Counted from the stretch's first letter, positions 44,701 to 53,589 are shown. The stretch: 64,000 nucleotides of DNA from CAZDWZ01 sp964509425 (GCA_964509425.1 CAZDWZ010000004.1:384859-448858), one strand, 5' to 3'. Notes: generated by a model from the letters alone, not told the origin. A program made the numbers and translations.

Positions 44701-46490
44701 AGCACATCTTCCTTGATCCAACTCCGAATGCCGAGACATCTTTTGACGAGCGACAACGGCTCTTCGATCTCCCCGGTTCGCAATGGTCCGACTACAATCC
44801 TCAGCTCATCAGCAAAGGCGGCGGGATCTTCGAGCGCGCGTCGAAGGAGATTTCGATAAGCGAAGAAGCCCAGCGGGCGCTGGGGATCACGAGCGCTTCG
44901 CTTTCCGGACAGGAGTTGATTAAAGCCATACTTACAGCGCCGGTTGATCTCCTGTGGAACGGCGGAATCGGGACATACGTGAAGTCCTCGACCGAGGATC
45001 ATCTCAGCGTGGGAGACCGGCTAAACGACGATGTTCGAGTGGACGCTAAGGAGCTTCGCGCGAGAGTCGTCGCCGAGGGCGGAAATCTCGGGTTTACTCA
45101 GACTGCCCGGATCGAATACGCGAAGAGCGGCGGCCGCATAAACACTGATGCGATCGATAATTCGGGCGGCGTGAACATGTCCGACCTCGAAGTGAACATC
45201 AAGATTCTCCTTTCTGCGCCTGTTGCGGAAGGTAAGCTCAGCTTGGAAGATCGGAATATTCTTCTTGCTTCGCTGGTCGAGGATGTCGGGAAAAAGGTTG
45301 TTCGGCGAAATTACGTGCAAAGTCGGACGATCAGTCTGGCCGTCAAGCGTAGCGAACGATACCTTGGATATTATCGCGAGCTTCTGGACTCTCTGGAGAA
45401 AGAAGGCCTTCTCAATAGAAAGTCGGAGTTTATCCCCCCGGACACTGAGTTGGTCTCGAGAATCCAACAGCGAGGCTCGCTCTATCGGCCCGAGCTTGCC
45501 ATTATCATCGGGTACTCAAAAATCTCGCTCACGGCTGCCATCTTCGAATCGAACATTCCGGATGATCCGTATTGCGAGAAGTATCTCTTGAACTACTTCC
45601 CCTCGGCACTTGTGGAGAAATATCGAGATTACATTCTCAAACATCCTCTGCGCCGGGAGATTATTGCGACCGAAATCGCAAACGTCGTGGTCGACCGTAT
45701 GGGACCGGTGTTCGTGCTCCGCACAGCAAACGAAACGGGAAGTTCCCAGGAGCGGGTGCTCCGGACTTTCATCGCTGCCGATTCTATCTTCCGAGGCGCC
45801 GAGCTCGGAGAAGCGCTCGACGTTCTGGACAAACCGGAGCGGACACGGGTGTACCTCCAATTGCTGGTCAGAGCCACGGCGGCGATTGACTCCGTTACTG
45901 TTTGGCTTCTCAATCAGAAGGATTCGAATCAATCGCTTTCGGAGACAGTTGAGCGCTATCGCGACAAATTCCAAACTCTCATCGCACAGGTTGGAGAGAT
46001 TCTGGCGGCCGATGACATGCCGGCCTATCGAGAAGCCTGGCAACAGCTGGTGTTTCAAGGGGTGAACCGGAAGCTCGCGGAGGAGCTCCCAACGCTCGGC
46101 TTCGCCGGCGCTCTCATGGAGATCGTCGATTTGTCCCTGCACTGCGACGAGTCTGTCACGGATTTGGCAAAGCTATATTTTCAGCTGGCCTCGACTTTGC
46201 GAGCATCAGAGCTCTTGGAACGAGCGAAGGAAATCCGCTCTGGAGATCCATGGGAATCCTCTTCGGCGAGAATATTGGCGAAAGAGGTGCTCCACTGTAT
46301 CGGACGAGTCACCATGGCGACACTTTCGCAGTCGAAGGGAACCAACCCTTCGAGAATTACGCAGTTTATCGAACACCGGCCGGAGGCATTTGAACGCTAT
46401 CAAACGACGCTCTCAGAGTTTCTCAGCAAACCGCCGACATTGTCTGGTATGCTGGTATTAACAAACCAACTTTATGCGCTCTCCCGATAG
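41727..46490 (+). CDS. gdhB: NAD-specific glutamate dehydrogenase (large type)
   Basis: 1587 residues, the size of the ~180-kDa NAD-GDH class found in proteobacteria and relatives. It deaminates glutamate to 2-oxoglutarate in the cytoplasm. N-terminal ACT-like regulatory domains are followed by the catalytic part, with 'HLRGGPVARGGIRWSERHED', 'KNSIIIPTGAKGGFL', 'NLWIGDAFASGGSNGYDHKK' and 'VTGIGDMSGDVFGNGLLRS'. Large-type enzymes use the nitrogen catabolic direction. Symbol used loosely; the family has several names. Confidence 0.92.
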   Translation: MSDTTAGRNPQETSQPKLHEVLRQLSTEAAGRTPLSLQDIGAALYARAPRDFITQSEISRLTKIAEQAHRFLGDFLASGKEFSIEVIPLVDRGAGRNRATGILSAFTDRSFIVDTVGCCLDALGIRKHLFLHPILRIPGRQPISLAYIETDHVSPAVVSELSILLEKAYNDLFLATSDYSKMLDELAKLTQSFRSNGVKKNGEASKPEEAPEFLSWLSEGSFIFLGLERAEIGKSNGPLVPDRLSQFGVLSPNAKSDEFRSLGAMLEEDVTAMLTRGETFSAYKLPAKSLIHRRVFLDAISVRVPGTQQVISVVGMFSSRANKQETASVPLLRQILHDILSAENLIPDSHAYKELVSVVDNIPRLELLSAPRDLLRSDISMITEVSGRPDVRMRVSEDQRKRFASVLVILPKQRMNATAQEMIVSELETAAGCVPGASETSLGSSDLPLTLLHVLLPNPSKSIGDVASLEAKISSETITWEENFRGRIIEGNDLTQLPERARVAAFYNKAFPEDYKAVVTPEEAAKDIQFIERLSEENFLEVDIRLEAAAQPLLKIFRVGENPTMSAVFPFLENSGLKVQREHVTQLQGRNGLAVGVYRLQLSPLGSAGEALLSKGFRAGFAAILRGTAENDSLNKLLINPGLDTEQIAVFRLVVRYMHQIGAATASDVMPPALIEYSSLATILAESFAIKFDPDRFPEGIDARNLALEGQKTRFYQALRSVRQLTYDKAFRLYWFIFEATVRTNFYSTQDRSRLAIKLKPDTIPGLPLPRPFAEIFVNAPDFEGVHLRGGPVARGGIRWSERHEDYRTEVLGLMKTQILKNSIIIPTGAKGGFLLRNKPQDPQELNKAVKHCYGRYIRSLLEITDNRKDGKLIHPPKCVVYDGEDPYFVVAADRGTALLSDTANAIATKDFNLWIGDAFASGGSNGYDHKKLAITSRGTWETTCRHFREMGLDSENTDFTVTGIGDMSGDVFGNGLLRSRHAKLLAAFNHKHIFLDPTPNAETSFDERQRLFDLPGSQWSDYNPQLISKGGGIFERASKEISISEEAQRALGITSASLSGQELIKAILTAPVDLLWNGGIGTYVKSSTEDHLSVGDRLNDDVRVDAKELRARVVAEGGNLGFTQTARIEYAKSGGRINTDAIDNSGGVNMSDLEVNIKILLSAPVAEGKLSLEDRNILLASLVEDVGKKVVRRNYVQSRTISLAVKRSERYLGYYRELLDSLEKEGLLNRKSEFIPPDTELVSRIQQRGSLYRPELAIIIGYSKISLTAAIFESNIPDDPYCEKYLLNYFPSALVEKYRDYILKHPLRREIIATEIANVVVDRMGPVFVLRTANETGSSQERVLRTFIAADSIFRGAELGEALDVLDKPERTRVYLQLLVRATAAIDSVTVWLLNQKDSNQSLSETVERYRDKFQTLIAQVGEILAADDMPAYREAWQQLVFQGVNRKLAEELPTLGFAGALMEIVDLSLHCDESVTDLAKLYFQLASTLRASELLERAKEIRSGDPWESSSARILAKEVLHCIGRVTMATLSQSKGTNPSRITQFIEHRPEAFERYQTTLSEFLSKPPTLSGMLVLTNQLYALSR

Positions 46491-46558
46491 AGCTGCGGTA
46501 AGTTTCGAAGCACTGTAAGTTTCTCAGTACCATCCGGTTTTTCCCTGATAGGTTGACC

Positions 46559-47857
46559 ATGACGCTAAAAAAATTAGACGAAAAAAGTTACAGCATTCCC
46601 ACTCAACTCATCTATGGCCAGTCGTTGACCGGTGAGTGGGACTATTCTCATCACGTCGTGCCTCCAATTTCAGCGTCGTCGACGTTTCGATTGGCTTCTG
46701 CGCGAAGAGGTGCGGAAGGGTTCGGAGCAATCGGACAGCTTCCGGATGCCACCTCCCCAAATCCGATCTACGTCTATGATCGGATGGGAGATCCGAATAA
46801 CGATCTTTTGCAGCATGCTCTGGCGGTTGCCGAGCAGGGTGAGATCGCGGTCACTTTTTCGACCGGTATGGCCGCGGTTCATGCGGCGTCTTGTGCGTTG
46901 TTAAATCCGGGATCGGAGATCATTTCTCACAGCACCGTTTACGGATGCACTTTCAGCATGTTCTCGAGATGGCTCACGCAGCTCGGCGTGAAGGTTCACT
47001 TCGTCGACTTCAAAGATCCGCAGAGCTTCCTCCCGCTGGTCAATGAGAACACGAGAATTGTTTACCTTGAAACTCCGGTGAATCCGAATCTTGAGCTTCT
47101 CGATCTGGGGACTATCTGCAGCGAAATAAAAAAACTAAACGCATCTCGCGCTCCTGAAAAGCAGATCCTCTCGGTCGTCGACAATACGTTTGCGACCCCG
47201 TGGAGCCAAAGACCTCTCACGCTCGGCGCGGATCTTGTCGCGCATAGTTTGACAAAGGGAATCAGCGGATTCGGGGTCGACATGGGTGGCGCCGTCATCA
47301 CTCGAAAAGAGTTCTTCGAGCCGCTCGCGATGTTCCGAAAAGACTTCGGTGGTGTGCTTTCCCCCGAGCCTGCGTGGCGAATACTGAACTTCGGACTCTC
47401 CACCTTGTCGCTTCGAATGCCTCGGCAACAGGAAAACGCTATGAGGGTCGCGGAATTTCTCTCTTCGCATCCGAAAATCGAGAAAGTCAGTTACCCCGGG
47501 CTCTCGACCTTCCCGCAGTATGAGCTCGCTAAGAAGCAGATGGTTGATTACCAGGGTAATTTTGCACCGGGCTTCATGCTGTACTTCGTCATCAAGGGCA
47601 ATCCGGCTGAGGCGAAGGCGGGCGGAGAACGCATGATGGATTTTATCGCGGAGAACGCCTACTCGGTGACTCTGGCCGTGAGCCTCGGCCAGCTCCGCAC
47701 GCTTATCGAGCATCCGGGCTCGATGACGCACATCAGCTATCCCGCGGAAGAGCAGGTCAAACGCGGTATCGATCCCGGCGGAATCCGAATCTCGATAGGA
47801 GTGGAAGACCCAGCCGACATCATCCGGGATCTCGAAGCATCGCTCGCAGCGCTGTAG
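46559..47857 (+). CDS. Cys/Met metabolism PLP-dependent enzyme
   Basis: 432 residues from the ATG at 46559 (a TTG at 46553 precedes it). The trans-sulfuration family signature is clear: 'ISHSTVYGCTFSMFSRWL', 'TRIVYLETPVNPNLELLDL' and the PLP lysine in 'LVAHSLTKGISGFGV', with 'LRTLIEHPGSMTHISYP' near the end. The substrate (O-acetylhomoserine, cystathionine or methionine) cannot be set from sequence alone. A repeat-rich 328-bp region follows. Confidence 0.85.
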   Translation: MTLKKLDEKSYSIPTQLIYGQSLTGEWDYSHHVVPPISASSTFRLASARRGAEGFGAIGQLPDATSPNPIYVYDRMGDPNNDLLQHALAVAEQGEIAVTFSTGMAAVHAASCALLNPGSEIISHSTVYGCTFSMFSRWLTQLGVKVHFVDFKDPQSFLPLVNENTRIVYLETPVNPNLELLDLGTICSEIKKLNASRAPEKQILSVVDNTFATPWSQRPLTLGADLVAHSLTKGISGFGVDMGGAVITRKEFFEPLAMFRKDFGGVLSPEPAWRILNFGLSTLSLRMPRQQENAMRVAEFLSSHPKIEKVSYPGLSTFPQYELAKKQMVDYQGNFAPGFMLYFVIKGNPAEAKAGGERMMDFIAENAYSVTLAVSLGQLRTLIEHPGSMTHISYPAEEQVKRGIDPGGIRISIGVEDPADIIRDLEASLAAL

Positions 47858-48185
47858 CTCTTCTCTGTGCAAGCTCTGTGCCTCTGTGGTTAAATTTCCT
47901 CTGTGGTTAAAAATAACCACAAATCAGCACGCCGTTTCGTTAAACTGGCGCTTCTTAGCTCTTGAACCACAGCGACACAAAGGCACGGAGATTAGGCTCG
48001 CGCAAAACGTCGGCGGCCGATCGTCAACTGATGCTCATTTGCAATTTCTTTGATAGAAACCCCTTCTGTTTGGGGTCTCTTTCTCGACCCCTGTGACTTT
48101 AGTCTCGCAGAAATCACGGTTCTGAAAGATCACAGAATAAAGTTGAACAGGAACCGGCGCAGAAAGGTTCCGGGCAGTCGAATTC
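47858..48185. other. Repeat-rich intergenic region
   Basis: Contains the CTCTGTG-type repeat (47874-47991), a short ACCCC/GGGGT hairpin (about 48059-48076) and GGAACC/GGTTCC (about 48150-48171) ahead of the next gene. I see no open gene. Confidence 0.55.
47874..47991. repeat. CTCTGTG-type inverted repeat, copy 2
   Basis: CTCTGTGCCTCTGTGGTTAA, then a second CCTCTGTGGTTAA, face an imperfect right arm TTGAACCACAGCGACACAAA with GGCACGGAG. Divergent from copy 1 at 32.9 kb but with the same arms and layout, and likewise just beyond a gene's stop. Confidence 0.65.
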
Positions 48186-48665
48186 ATGAGTCGGACGATA
48201 AACATCTCGGGCACAGGATTTCAAGGAAAAGAGCTCCCGCAGCTAAATCCCGTCCTGCCCCCTTTGTCCGCTGTTACGGCATCAACGGCCGAAACGTTGG
48301 CCTCTCAGGTATCGTTACGACTGCCAGAATCGGCTTCCAATTCCTCCGTCGACTTCTCTGCCTTGCTTCCCCCGGCACTCGTCAGACTCTTCCCCGAGGA
48401 CAAACAGACCGCATTCCTCGGCGCGCTGCGAAACGGTGAAACGTTCACCGGCTCAACGAATGGATTTCAGGTTGCTTCCCGTGTGCTCCCCTCCGGGTCG
48501 CTGTCCCTCGAATTTCGTCCCTTGGAACGCCGACCGGAGTCCGATCTTGGATTTGAATGCCGCGTCGATTCTACTGGCCGCTCAACCTATATTCGCCTGA
48601 GCGGAGACCGCCAAGTCGCCGAGCGCATCACCGCCGCGGAGTTCTTTTCGATTCTCCGGGGCTAA
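48186..48665 (+). CDS. Uncharacterised protein
   Basis: 159 residues from the ATG at 48186. N-terminal third is Pro/Ser/Thr-rich with 'LNPVLPPLSAV'; the middle contains 'SALLPPALVRLFPEDKQTAF' and the end 'SGDRQVAERITAAEFFSIL'. No signal peptide, membrane segment or known motif. It is the first of a pair of plus-strand genes with gltX, 67 bp apart. Confidence 0.55.
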   Translation: MSRTINISGTGFQGKELPQLNPVLPPLSAVTASTAETLASQVSLRLPESASNSSVDFSALLPPALVRLFPEDKQTAFLGALRNGETFTGSTNGFQVASRVLPSGSLSLEFRPLERRPESDLGFECRVDSTGRSTYIRLSGDRQVAERITAAEFFSILRG

Positions 48666-48732
48666 CCCGCTTTCCCGAACGCGGCCCGAGACCAGACTTG
48701 CGTTTAAAACGTGTTCGCCGGTAAAAAACCGT

Positions 48733-50214
48733 ATGAACAAAACCGTCCGTACCCGCTTCGCCCCTAGCCCCACGGGATTTCTCCATGTAGGCGGAATTCG
48801 CACCTACTATTTTGCATGGCTCCTCGCCCGGAAACATAACGGACAATTTCTGCTTCGCATCGAGGACACCGACCGAGAGCGGCTTGTTCCTGACGCCGTT
48901 CAAGCGATTTTTCGCGACATGACTTGGCTGGATATCACTATCGACGAAGGCCCATCCACGGACGAGCTTACTCAAGCGGGGTATGGCTGGCCCGGAGCGA
49001 AAGGACCCGGCGGCCCGTACGGCCCCTACATTCAAAGTCTGCGAAAGGAGCGGTATCGCGAGGTGGCTGAGCAGCTCGTCGCGGGAGGACACGCCTACCG
49101 TTGCGACTGCACTCCCGAACAGCTGGACGCCGAACGGCAAGATCAGATGGCAAGAAAGGTGCCACCAGGCTACGGCGGCCGTTGCCGGGACAGGAATGTG
49201 ACTGCCTCGGCGAAACATGTCATCCGCCTCCGCGTCCCACGCGAAGAAAAGATTACGATGTATGACGCCATTCGGGGCGACATCGAATGGGGTGAGGTGG
49301 CGCTTCGAGATACCGTGCTGCTCAAGAGCGACGGATTTCCAACGTATCACCTCGCTGTCGTGGTCGACGATCACGACATGAAAATTTCTCACGTGTTGCG
49401 AGGTGAGGAGTGGCTCTCGACCGCACCGATTCATGTGCTGACCTACGATGCACTCAAATGGGAGAGGCCGATCTTTGCTCACCTTCCGACGGTCCTCGGC
49501 CCTGATGGGAAGAAGTTATCGAAACGTCACGGTGCCGCGGATGTGAAGTCCTTCCGTGATGCTGGATATCTTCCAGAGGCCATTCTGAATTACCTCATGT
49601 TGGTTGGTTGGGCACCCGGATCGGGCGACGCACAAGAGATATTCACCCGGGAAGAAATGATTCAGAAGTTCAGCCTCGAAGGCGTAAGCTCCGCCTCCGG
49701 AGTTTTTGCAGAGCAAAAGTTGCGATGGATGAACGGAATGTACATCCGGCAGTTGCCGTTGGAAGCTCTCGGCGAACGACTTCGTGAATTTATCGAGACT
49801 GCCGGATACACGGTTGATGAAGCCCGTTACCAGGCGATCCTCCCCTCGGCACAAACTCGGCTCGAGGTCCTCGCGGACGCACCTGGTCTACTCGGGTTTC
49901 TGTTCGAAGAACCACTTCGGCGAGATCTCGACGCGCTTCGTTCGGTGAAAGGAGTCGATACGGCGAAAGTAAAAGAAATCCTCTCCGCCGCCGGTGCTCT
50001 GCTGACGGATATCGCGCCATTTGACGTGCCGACAATCGAAGCTGCGCTCAAGGAGCTGCCGGGAAAACTCGAGTTGAAGACGGGGCCAGTGCTTGAAAGC
50101 ATCCGAATCGCCGTGACCGGGAAAAAGGGAACACCTCCGCTGGCCGATTCGATGGTCGCTCTTGGGAAAGATACGTCCATACGTCGGCTGCAAGAAACCA
50201 CCAGTGCACTCTAA
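48733..50214 (+). CDS. gltX: Glutamyl-tRNA synthetase
   Basis: 493 residues, normal length. It charges tRNA-Glu in the cytoplasm. The class I motifs are present: 'RFAPSPTGFLHVGGIRTYYF' containing the HIGH-type sequence, 'RIEDTDRER' and the KMSKS-type 'GKKLSKRHGAADV'. 'YRCDCTPEQLDA' includes two of the zinc-type cysteines. It ends 71 bp before a convergent secreted-protein gene. Confidence 0.97.
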   Translation: MNKTVRTRFAPSPTGFLHVGGIRTYYFAWLLARKHNGQFLLRIEDTDRERLVPDAVQAIFRDMTWLDITIDEGPSTDELTQAGYGWPGAKGPGGPYGPYIQSLRKERYREVAEQLVAGGHAYRCDCTPEQLDAERQDQMARKVPPGYGGRCRDRNVTASAKHVIRLRVPREEKITMYDAIRGDIEWGEVALRDTVLLKSDGFPTYHLAVVVDDHDMKISHVLRGEEWLSTAPIHVLTYDALKWERPIFAHLPTVLGPDGKKLSKRHGAADVKSFRDAGYLPEAILNYLMLVGWAPGSGDAQEIFTREEMIQKFSLEGVSSASGVFAEQKLRWMNGMYIRQLPLEALGERLREFIETAGYTVDEARYQAILPSAQTRLEVLADAPGLLGFLFEEPLRRDLDALRSVKGVDTAKVKEILSAAGALLTDIAPFDVPTIEAALKELPGKLELKTGPVLESIRIAVTGKKGTPPLADSMVALGKDTSIRRLQETTSAL

Positions 50215-50285
50215 ACATATTGATTCAGGCCCGATTTTTCTGAACGACGAAACGCGGAGATAACGAAGAGCGGACTGAATCTTCC

Positions 50286-50642
50286 TCAAGGAAGATCGGT
50301 GCCGACTTCTCCCAGGGCCTGTGGTATTCGCCTGGATTCGGTTCCCGCCTGTCGAGTCACGAATCGACCTGGGTAACTCTTCGGTCTCACCAAATTGCTG
50401 GGCTGAGCCGATGGCGGTACGATATCTCGTCGCTCAGGCTTCGCCTCTGTTTGCAGCATTTGATCGGCGGGGCTCTCTGGTGCCACCACCACTGGCGCAA
50501 TTCGATCGCTGTCTGGTCTCACGATTCCGCCGGCAGCGTAATCTCGATCGAAGAACGCGTCATCGGCCCATACGTCTCCTCCAAAGAGGAGAACTATCAA
50601 CATAGCAGGAAAAATCCGGAATTGAGTTTTTTTAAGCGCCAT
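50286..50642 (-). CDS. Small secreted protein
   Basis: 118 residues from the ATG at 50642 (a second ATG at 50660 adds six). Signal peptide about 1-27, ending near 'GGDVWADD'. The mature part is low-complexity, Pro/Arg/Ala-rich, with no recognised motif. Convergent with gltX. Confidence 0.55.
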   Translation of the reverse strand: MALKKTQFRIFPAMLIVLLFGGDVWADDAFFDRDYAAGGIVRPDSDRIAPVVVAPESPADQMLQTEAKPERRDIVPPSAQPSNLVRPKSYPGRFVTRQAGTESRRIPQALGEVGTDLP

Positions 50643-50723
50643 AGTTCCGTTATCACGCATTCGAAACTCGACGTTGCGTGAAATGGCATATTCAGGCTCT
50701 CAAATTGACCTTAATCATCAAAT

Positions 50724-51389
50724 TTACTTGAAATCATCGTCGCGAATGTCCAACGTAAAGATTCCCGCAAAGAGATCGAGTATCTCAACCGGGTCAATTC
50801 CAATGTCGACGCCGAGGATCCCGATTTGAACACCGGCACCGATCTCAGACGGCGAATAGTTCGGCCCGAACCCTCCATCAATCGTGGCGTCGAGAACGCT
50901 CAGTGTAATCCCGGTATTCGTTTCCAATCCGATCGGCGAGCGTGGAGTGGTCCTCATTCGAGGCCCCGGTAAACCTCCGTAGATTGCGCCGTAGGCGCCA
51001 AGATATGCCTGAAGGTATTTTGTGACACGAACACCGGCTGCAACTCCGGGACCGACGCGGGCACGCACACGAACAATATCGAAAACATCAAAGATTCGGT
51101 TCGGGATGTAGAGAAGAATCTGGGAGGCGATGCTGGGTTTGGGCCGCGCTTCGCCCATTTCTTCATCCGCATCCATCACTTCGTCTTTCGATTTAGGAGG
51201 TGGTGAATCTTCTCGATCGGCAGCTTCTTGGGAATATTTTCCGCTGTCACGATACGCGAGCTCGAGTCTCTCCTCGCTTTCCTGTTCGTCGGCCAAGGCG
51301 AGGCCCGGAAGAAGAAAGATACCGATAAAGACGCTTAAACAGACCACCGCCTCAACGAAGCGCCGACGACGTAAAAATATAACTTTCAT
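50724..51389 (-). CDS. Predicted outer-membrane or periplasmic protein
   Basis: 221 residues from the ATG at 51389; the longer frame starts in non-coding-like sequence. Signal peptide about 8-31 ('FVEAVVCLSVFIGIFLLPGL' then ALADEQ). An acidic, charged linker (about 32-75) is followed by a Gly-rich beta region: 'VRVRARVGPGVAAGVRVTKY', 'LQAYLGAYGAIYGGLPGPR' and 'GVQIGILGVDIGIDPVEILD'. It resembles small beta-barrel or DUF-type envelope proteins, but no family is recognised. Confidence 0.6.
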   Translation of the reverse strand: MKVIFLRRRRFVEAVVCLSVFIGIFLLPGLALADEQESEERLELAYRDSGKYSQEAADREDSPPPKSKDEVMDADEEMGEARPKPSIASQILLYIPNRIFDVFDIVRVRARVGPGVAAGVRVTKYLQAYLGAYGAIYGGLPGPRMRTTPRSPIGLETNTGITLSVLDATIDGGFGPNYSPSEIGAGVQIGILGVDIGIDPVEILDLFAGIFTLDIRDDDFK

Positions 51390-51799
51390 ATTTTGAGCTA
51401 AGGTCCTCAAGAGGCGGCGATTACACCAGTTACGCAAATAAAATAACGATAAGGACCCACTCTCGAATTCCATTCGAGTTGCACTGCTTCGAGTTTCGCT
51501 CCTCGGCGCGAAGCTTCACCGGTCTGCCGAGGCTGTAAATCTAGTGCTGAGCCGTTTTATCTGGCCGGGCGACACAACACCCAGCGGCGCCTGTCGTCAG
51601 GCGGGCTACGAGGTTCCCTTAATAGGCTATCGGAAGTTCTCCCAAGTTCTTGAGGCTTCTTGCGCAGGCTCCGCGAGATTCGCAAACTTTCCTCAGCTTG
51701 TGTCCCCTGCTACTCTCAGCACTGCTCAAACATAACCACCAAAGTGAGTTCCCGACAGGGGGAATTTCGGCGGTGTCGACCAGGAGTGCGAAAACTCAC
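51390..51799. other. 410-bp intergenic region holding repeat copy C
   Basis: Divergent region between the envelope-protein gene and the inositol-monophosphatase-family gene. It is filled mainly by the repeat at 51543-51723. The remaining flanks show no gene. Confidence 0.5.
51543..51723. repeat. TAGTGC-type inverted repeat, copy C (variant)
   Basis: AGTGCTGAG (51543-51551) pairs perfectly with CTCAGCACT (51715-51723). The ends resemble the TAGTGC repeats at 21.9, 37.7 and 55.1 kb, but the interior differs and the length is about 181 bp, so this is a divergent member or a separate element. Confidence 0.45.
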
Positions 51800-52612
51800 A
51801 TGATCCAAGAACTCTCCAAGATTGCAGAGCTTGCCGGCGAAGCTCTGCTGAGACTTCAATCTGAAGTGCTCGAGCACATGAAGGGTGGGGATCAGATCCA
51901 TCACAAGGGTCTAGGCGATTTTGCGACGCAAGCGGATATCGAAGCCGAGCGAATCATCTTGAAAGAGTTGAAACGCGCGTTCCCAGAAATCCCCGTCGTC
52001 GCGGAAGAGAGCAATTCGCTGGAAAAACTTCCTCCAACGTATCTCACCGTCGATCCGCTCGACGGCACGATCATTTATAGTCGTGGATGTCGCGAATGGG
52101 GAACGACGATCACTCTCGTTGAAAACGGCCGACCACAGTGCGGCGTCATATATCTCCCTGCAACCGGCGTCATGGTCCAGGCAGAAAAGGGCAAAGGATG
52201 TTTCGTCGATGGACGGAAGTTCATGATGAGGAATGCCGATCCCGAGAACCGATTCATTCTCGGTCTTGATACCTTTTATAACACCCAGCCTTTCGAGATA
52301 ACCGAGTTCTTCCTTTCGTTGGTTCAAAATCAGCAGCTTCTCGTTACGAGGTCGCTGGGATCCGCGATAGGCAACACCGTTGCACTCCTTCGTGGCGAGA
52401 TTGACGTTTATTATTGTGCCCGTGCAAAAGCGTGGGACGTCGCGTGTTGTGTCCTGGCGGTAGAGGAAGCGGGCGGCGGAGTTCACGCCATCCTCGAAGA
52501 TTCATTCGACTGGGCAAACCTGCAAAAAGGCCAGGTTTTCTCTTCAAACAAGGTGCTCGCCGAGCGAATCGGTCGGATTGCCAGAGCAGCTTTCGCTAAG
52601 AACGAATCATAA
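51800..52612 (+). CDS. Inositol monophosphatase-family enzyme
   Basis: 270 residues from the ATG at 51800, with AGGAG at 13 bases; longer readings cross the repeat. The metal-binding motifs are seen: 'PVVAEESNSL', 'YLTVDPLDGTIIY' and 'AKAWDVACCVLAVEEAGGG'. The family covers myo-inositol-1-phosphate, 3'-phosphoadenosine 5'-phosphate and fructose-1,6-bisphosphate phosphatases; the substrate is not clear here. It lies 38 bp upstream of the Cas4-like gene. Confidence 0.85.
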   Translation: MIQELSKIAELAGEALLRLQSEVLEHMKGGDQIHHKGLGDFATQADIEAERIILKELKRAFPEIPVVAEESNSLEKLPPTYLTVDPLDGTIIYSRGCREWGTTITLVENGRPQCGVIYLPATGVMVQAEKGKGCFVDGRKFMMRNADPENRFILGLDTFYNTQPFEITEFFLSLVQNQQLLVTRSLGSAIGNTVALLRGEIDVYYCARAKAWDVACCVLAVEEAGGGVHAILEDSFDWANLQKGQVFSSNKVLAERIGRIARAAFAKNES

Positions 52613-52650
52613 CCAAGTGACTGCTTTTAGTCCGGGACGAATGTTTTCTG

Positions 52651-53589
52651 ATGAGTGATGCGAAACCAAAAATCACCGCGTCCGACCTTTCGAATTACGT
52701 CGTTTGCCCCGAGGCGTGGAGATTACAGCGAGAGCACAGATACTCGAGCGAACCGACGGAGCGGCAAGTTCAAGCTCGAGAACGTCGCGAAGCGTGGGGA
52801 GAGCAGCAGACAATGCTGTCGAACCTCAGAAAATACGCCCGCATCGCTTATCTTTCCTTGTTCTCGGTAGCAATCACCGTTTTTATCCTTGAGCATGACC
52901 GAATCAGCCGCCCCAATCCCGGGCCGAAACCCGTGTCCGGTGTCGCGACCGTGCCCGTTGAAATTGCACTCTTGATGTTGGTGCTCGGCACGGTGATCTT
53001 TCTTTGGGATACCTTCGAGCGCCAAAGCGCGAATCTCAAGAAAGATTTGGGAATGAGCCGGAAGGGGGAAGCGGTCACAATTGGCAAGCCCTCAGATAAG
53101 AATGAGGAGACCGAGCTCATGTCGGCCGCCGAGAATCTGAGCAGCCGCCCGAACGCAATCTTTCTTGAAGACGGTCATCTAATCCCCGTTGATATCCATC
53201 CGATGACGGACAAAGTCCGTGACCGCCATGTCATCTCGATGCTCCTTCATCTCGCGATCCTCGAAGAACGTGAGGGAAAAGTGGCTCCCTATGGCGTACT
53301 CATCATGGGAAAAGATCAGCGCCGCACTCAGATCAAAAACACTCCTGAAAAGCAGCGATGGCTCTGGACTCTTATCGAAGAAATGCGTTCGATTATCGCG
53401 GGAGTCCCGGCAGTTCCGGCGCCGGCGACCTTTAAATGCAAAAATTGCAGAGTCCGCCAGTTTTGCGCGTTTAGCGCGTACACACCCGGCAATCAGTCGC
53501 AGACGAGCACATCCGGAAACGGCCATGCCACCGAGGGCGAGCAGCCCGAAGAAAGCCCCGGGACGATTAAGACTTCTGATTCTGAATGA
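52651..53589 (+). CDS. Membrane-anchored Cas4/RecB-like protein with degenerate nuclease site
   Basis: 312 residues. N-terminus 'ITASDLSNYVVCPEAWRL' is Cas4/AddB-like with C19. Two membrane segments (about 63-81 and 102-121) are inserted. The PD-(D/E)xK-like strand pair reads 'RPNAIFLEDGHLIPVDIHP', with N168, D181 and H183 where D, E/D and K are expected. The C-terminal C263-x2-C266-x5-C272 matches the Cas4/AddB Fe-S spacing. I infer an Fe-S protein of this fold that may be catalytically inactive. No CRISPR array or other cas gene is nearby. The 3' end overlaps the crotonase gene by 23 bp. Confidence 0.7.
   Translation: MSDAKPKITASDLSNYVVCPEAWRLQREHRYSSEPTERQVQARERREAWGEQQTMLSNLRKYARIAYLSLFSVAITVFILEHDRISRPNPGPKPVSGVATVPVEIALLMLVLGTVIFLWDTFERQSANLKKDLGMSRKGEAVTIGKPSDKNEETELMSAAENLSSRPNAIFLEDGHLIPVDIHPMTDKVRDRHVISMLLHLAILEEREGKVAPYGVLIMGKDQRRTQIKNTPEKQRWLWTLIEEMRSIIAGVPAVPAPATFKCKNCRVRQFCAFSAYTPGNQSQTSTSGNGHATEGEQPEESPGTIKTSDSE

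Noticed and set aside
52651..53589. A CRISPR-Cas locus around the Cas4-like gene
   Set aside because: No direct-repeat array and no other cas gene was seen within the window.
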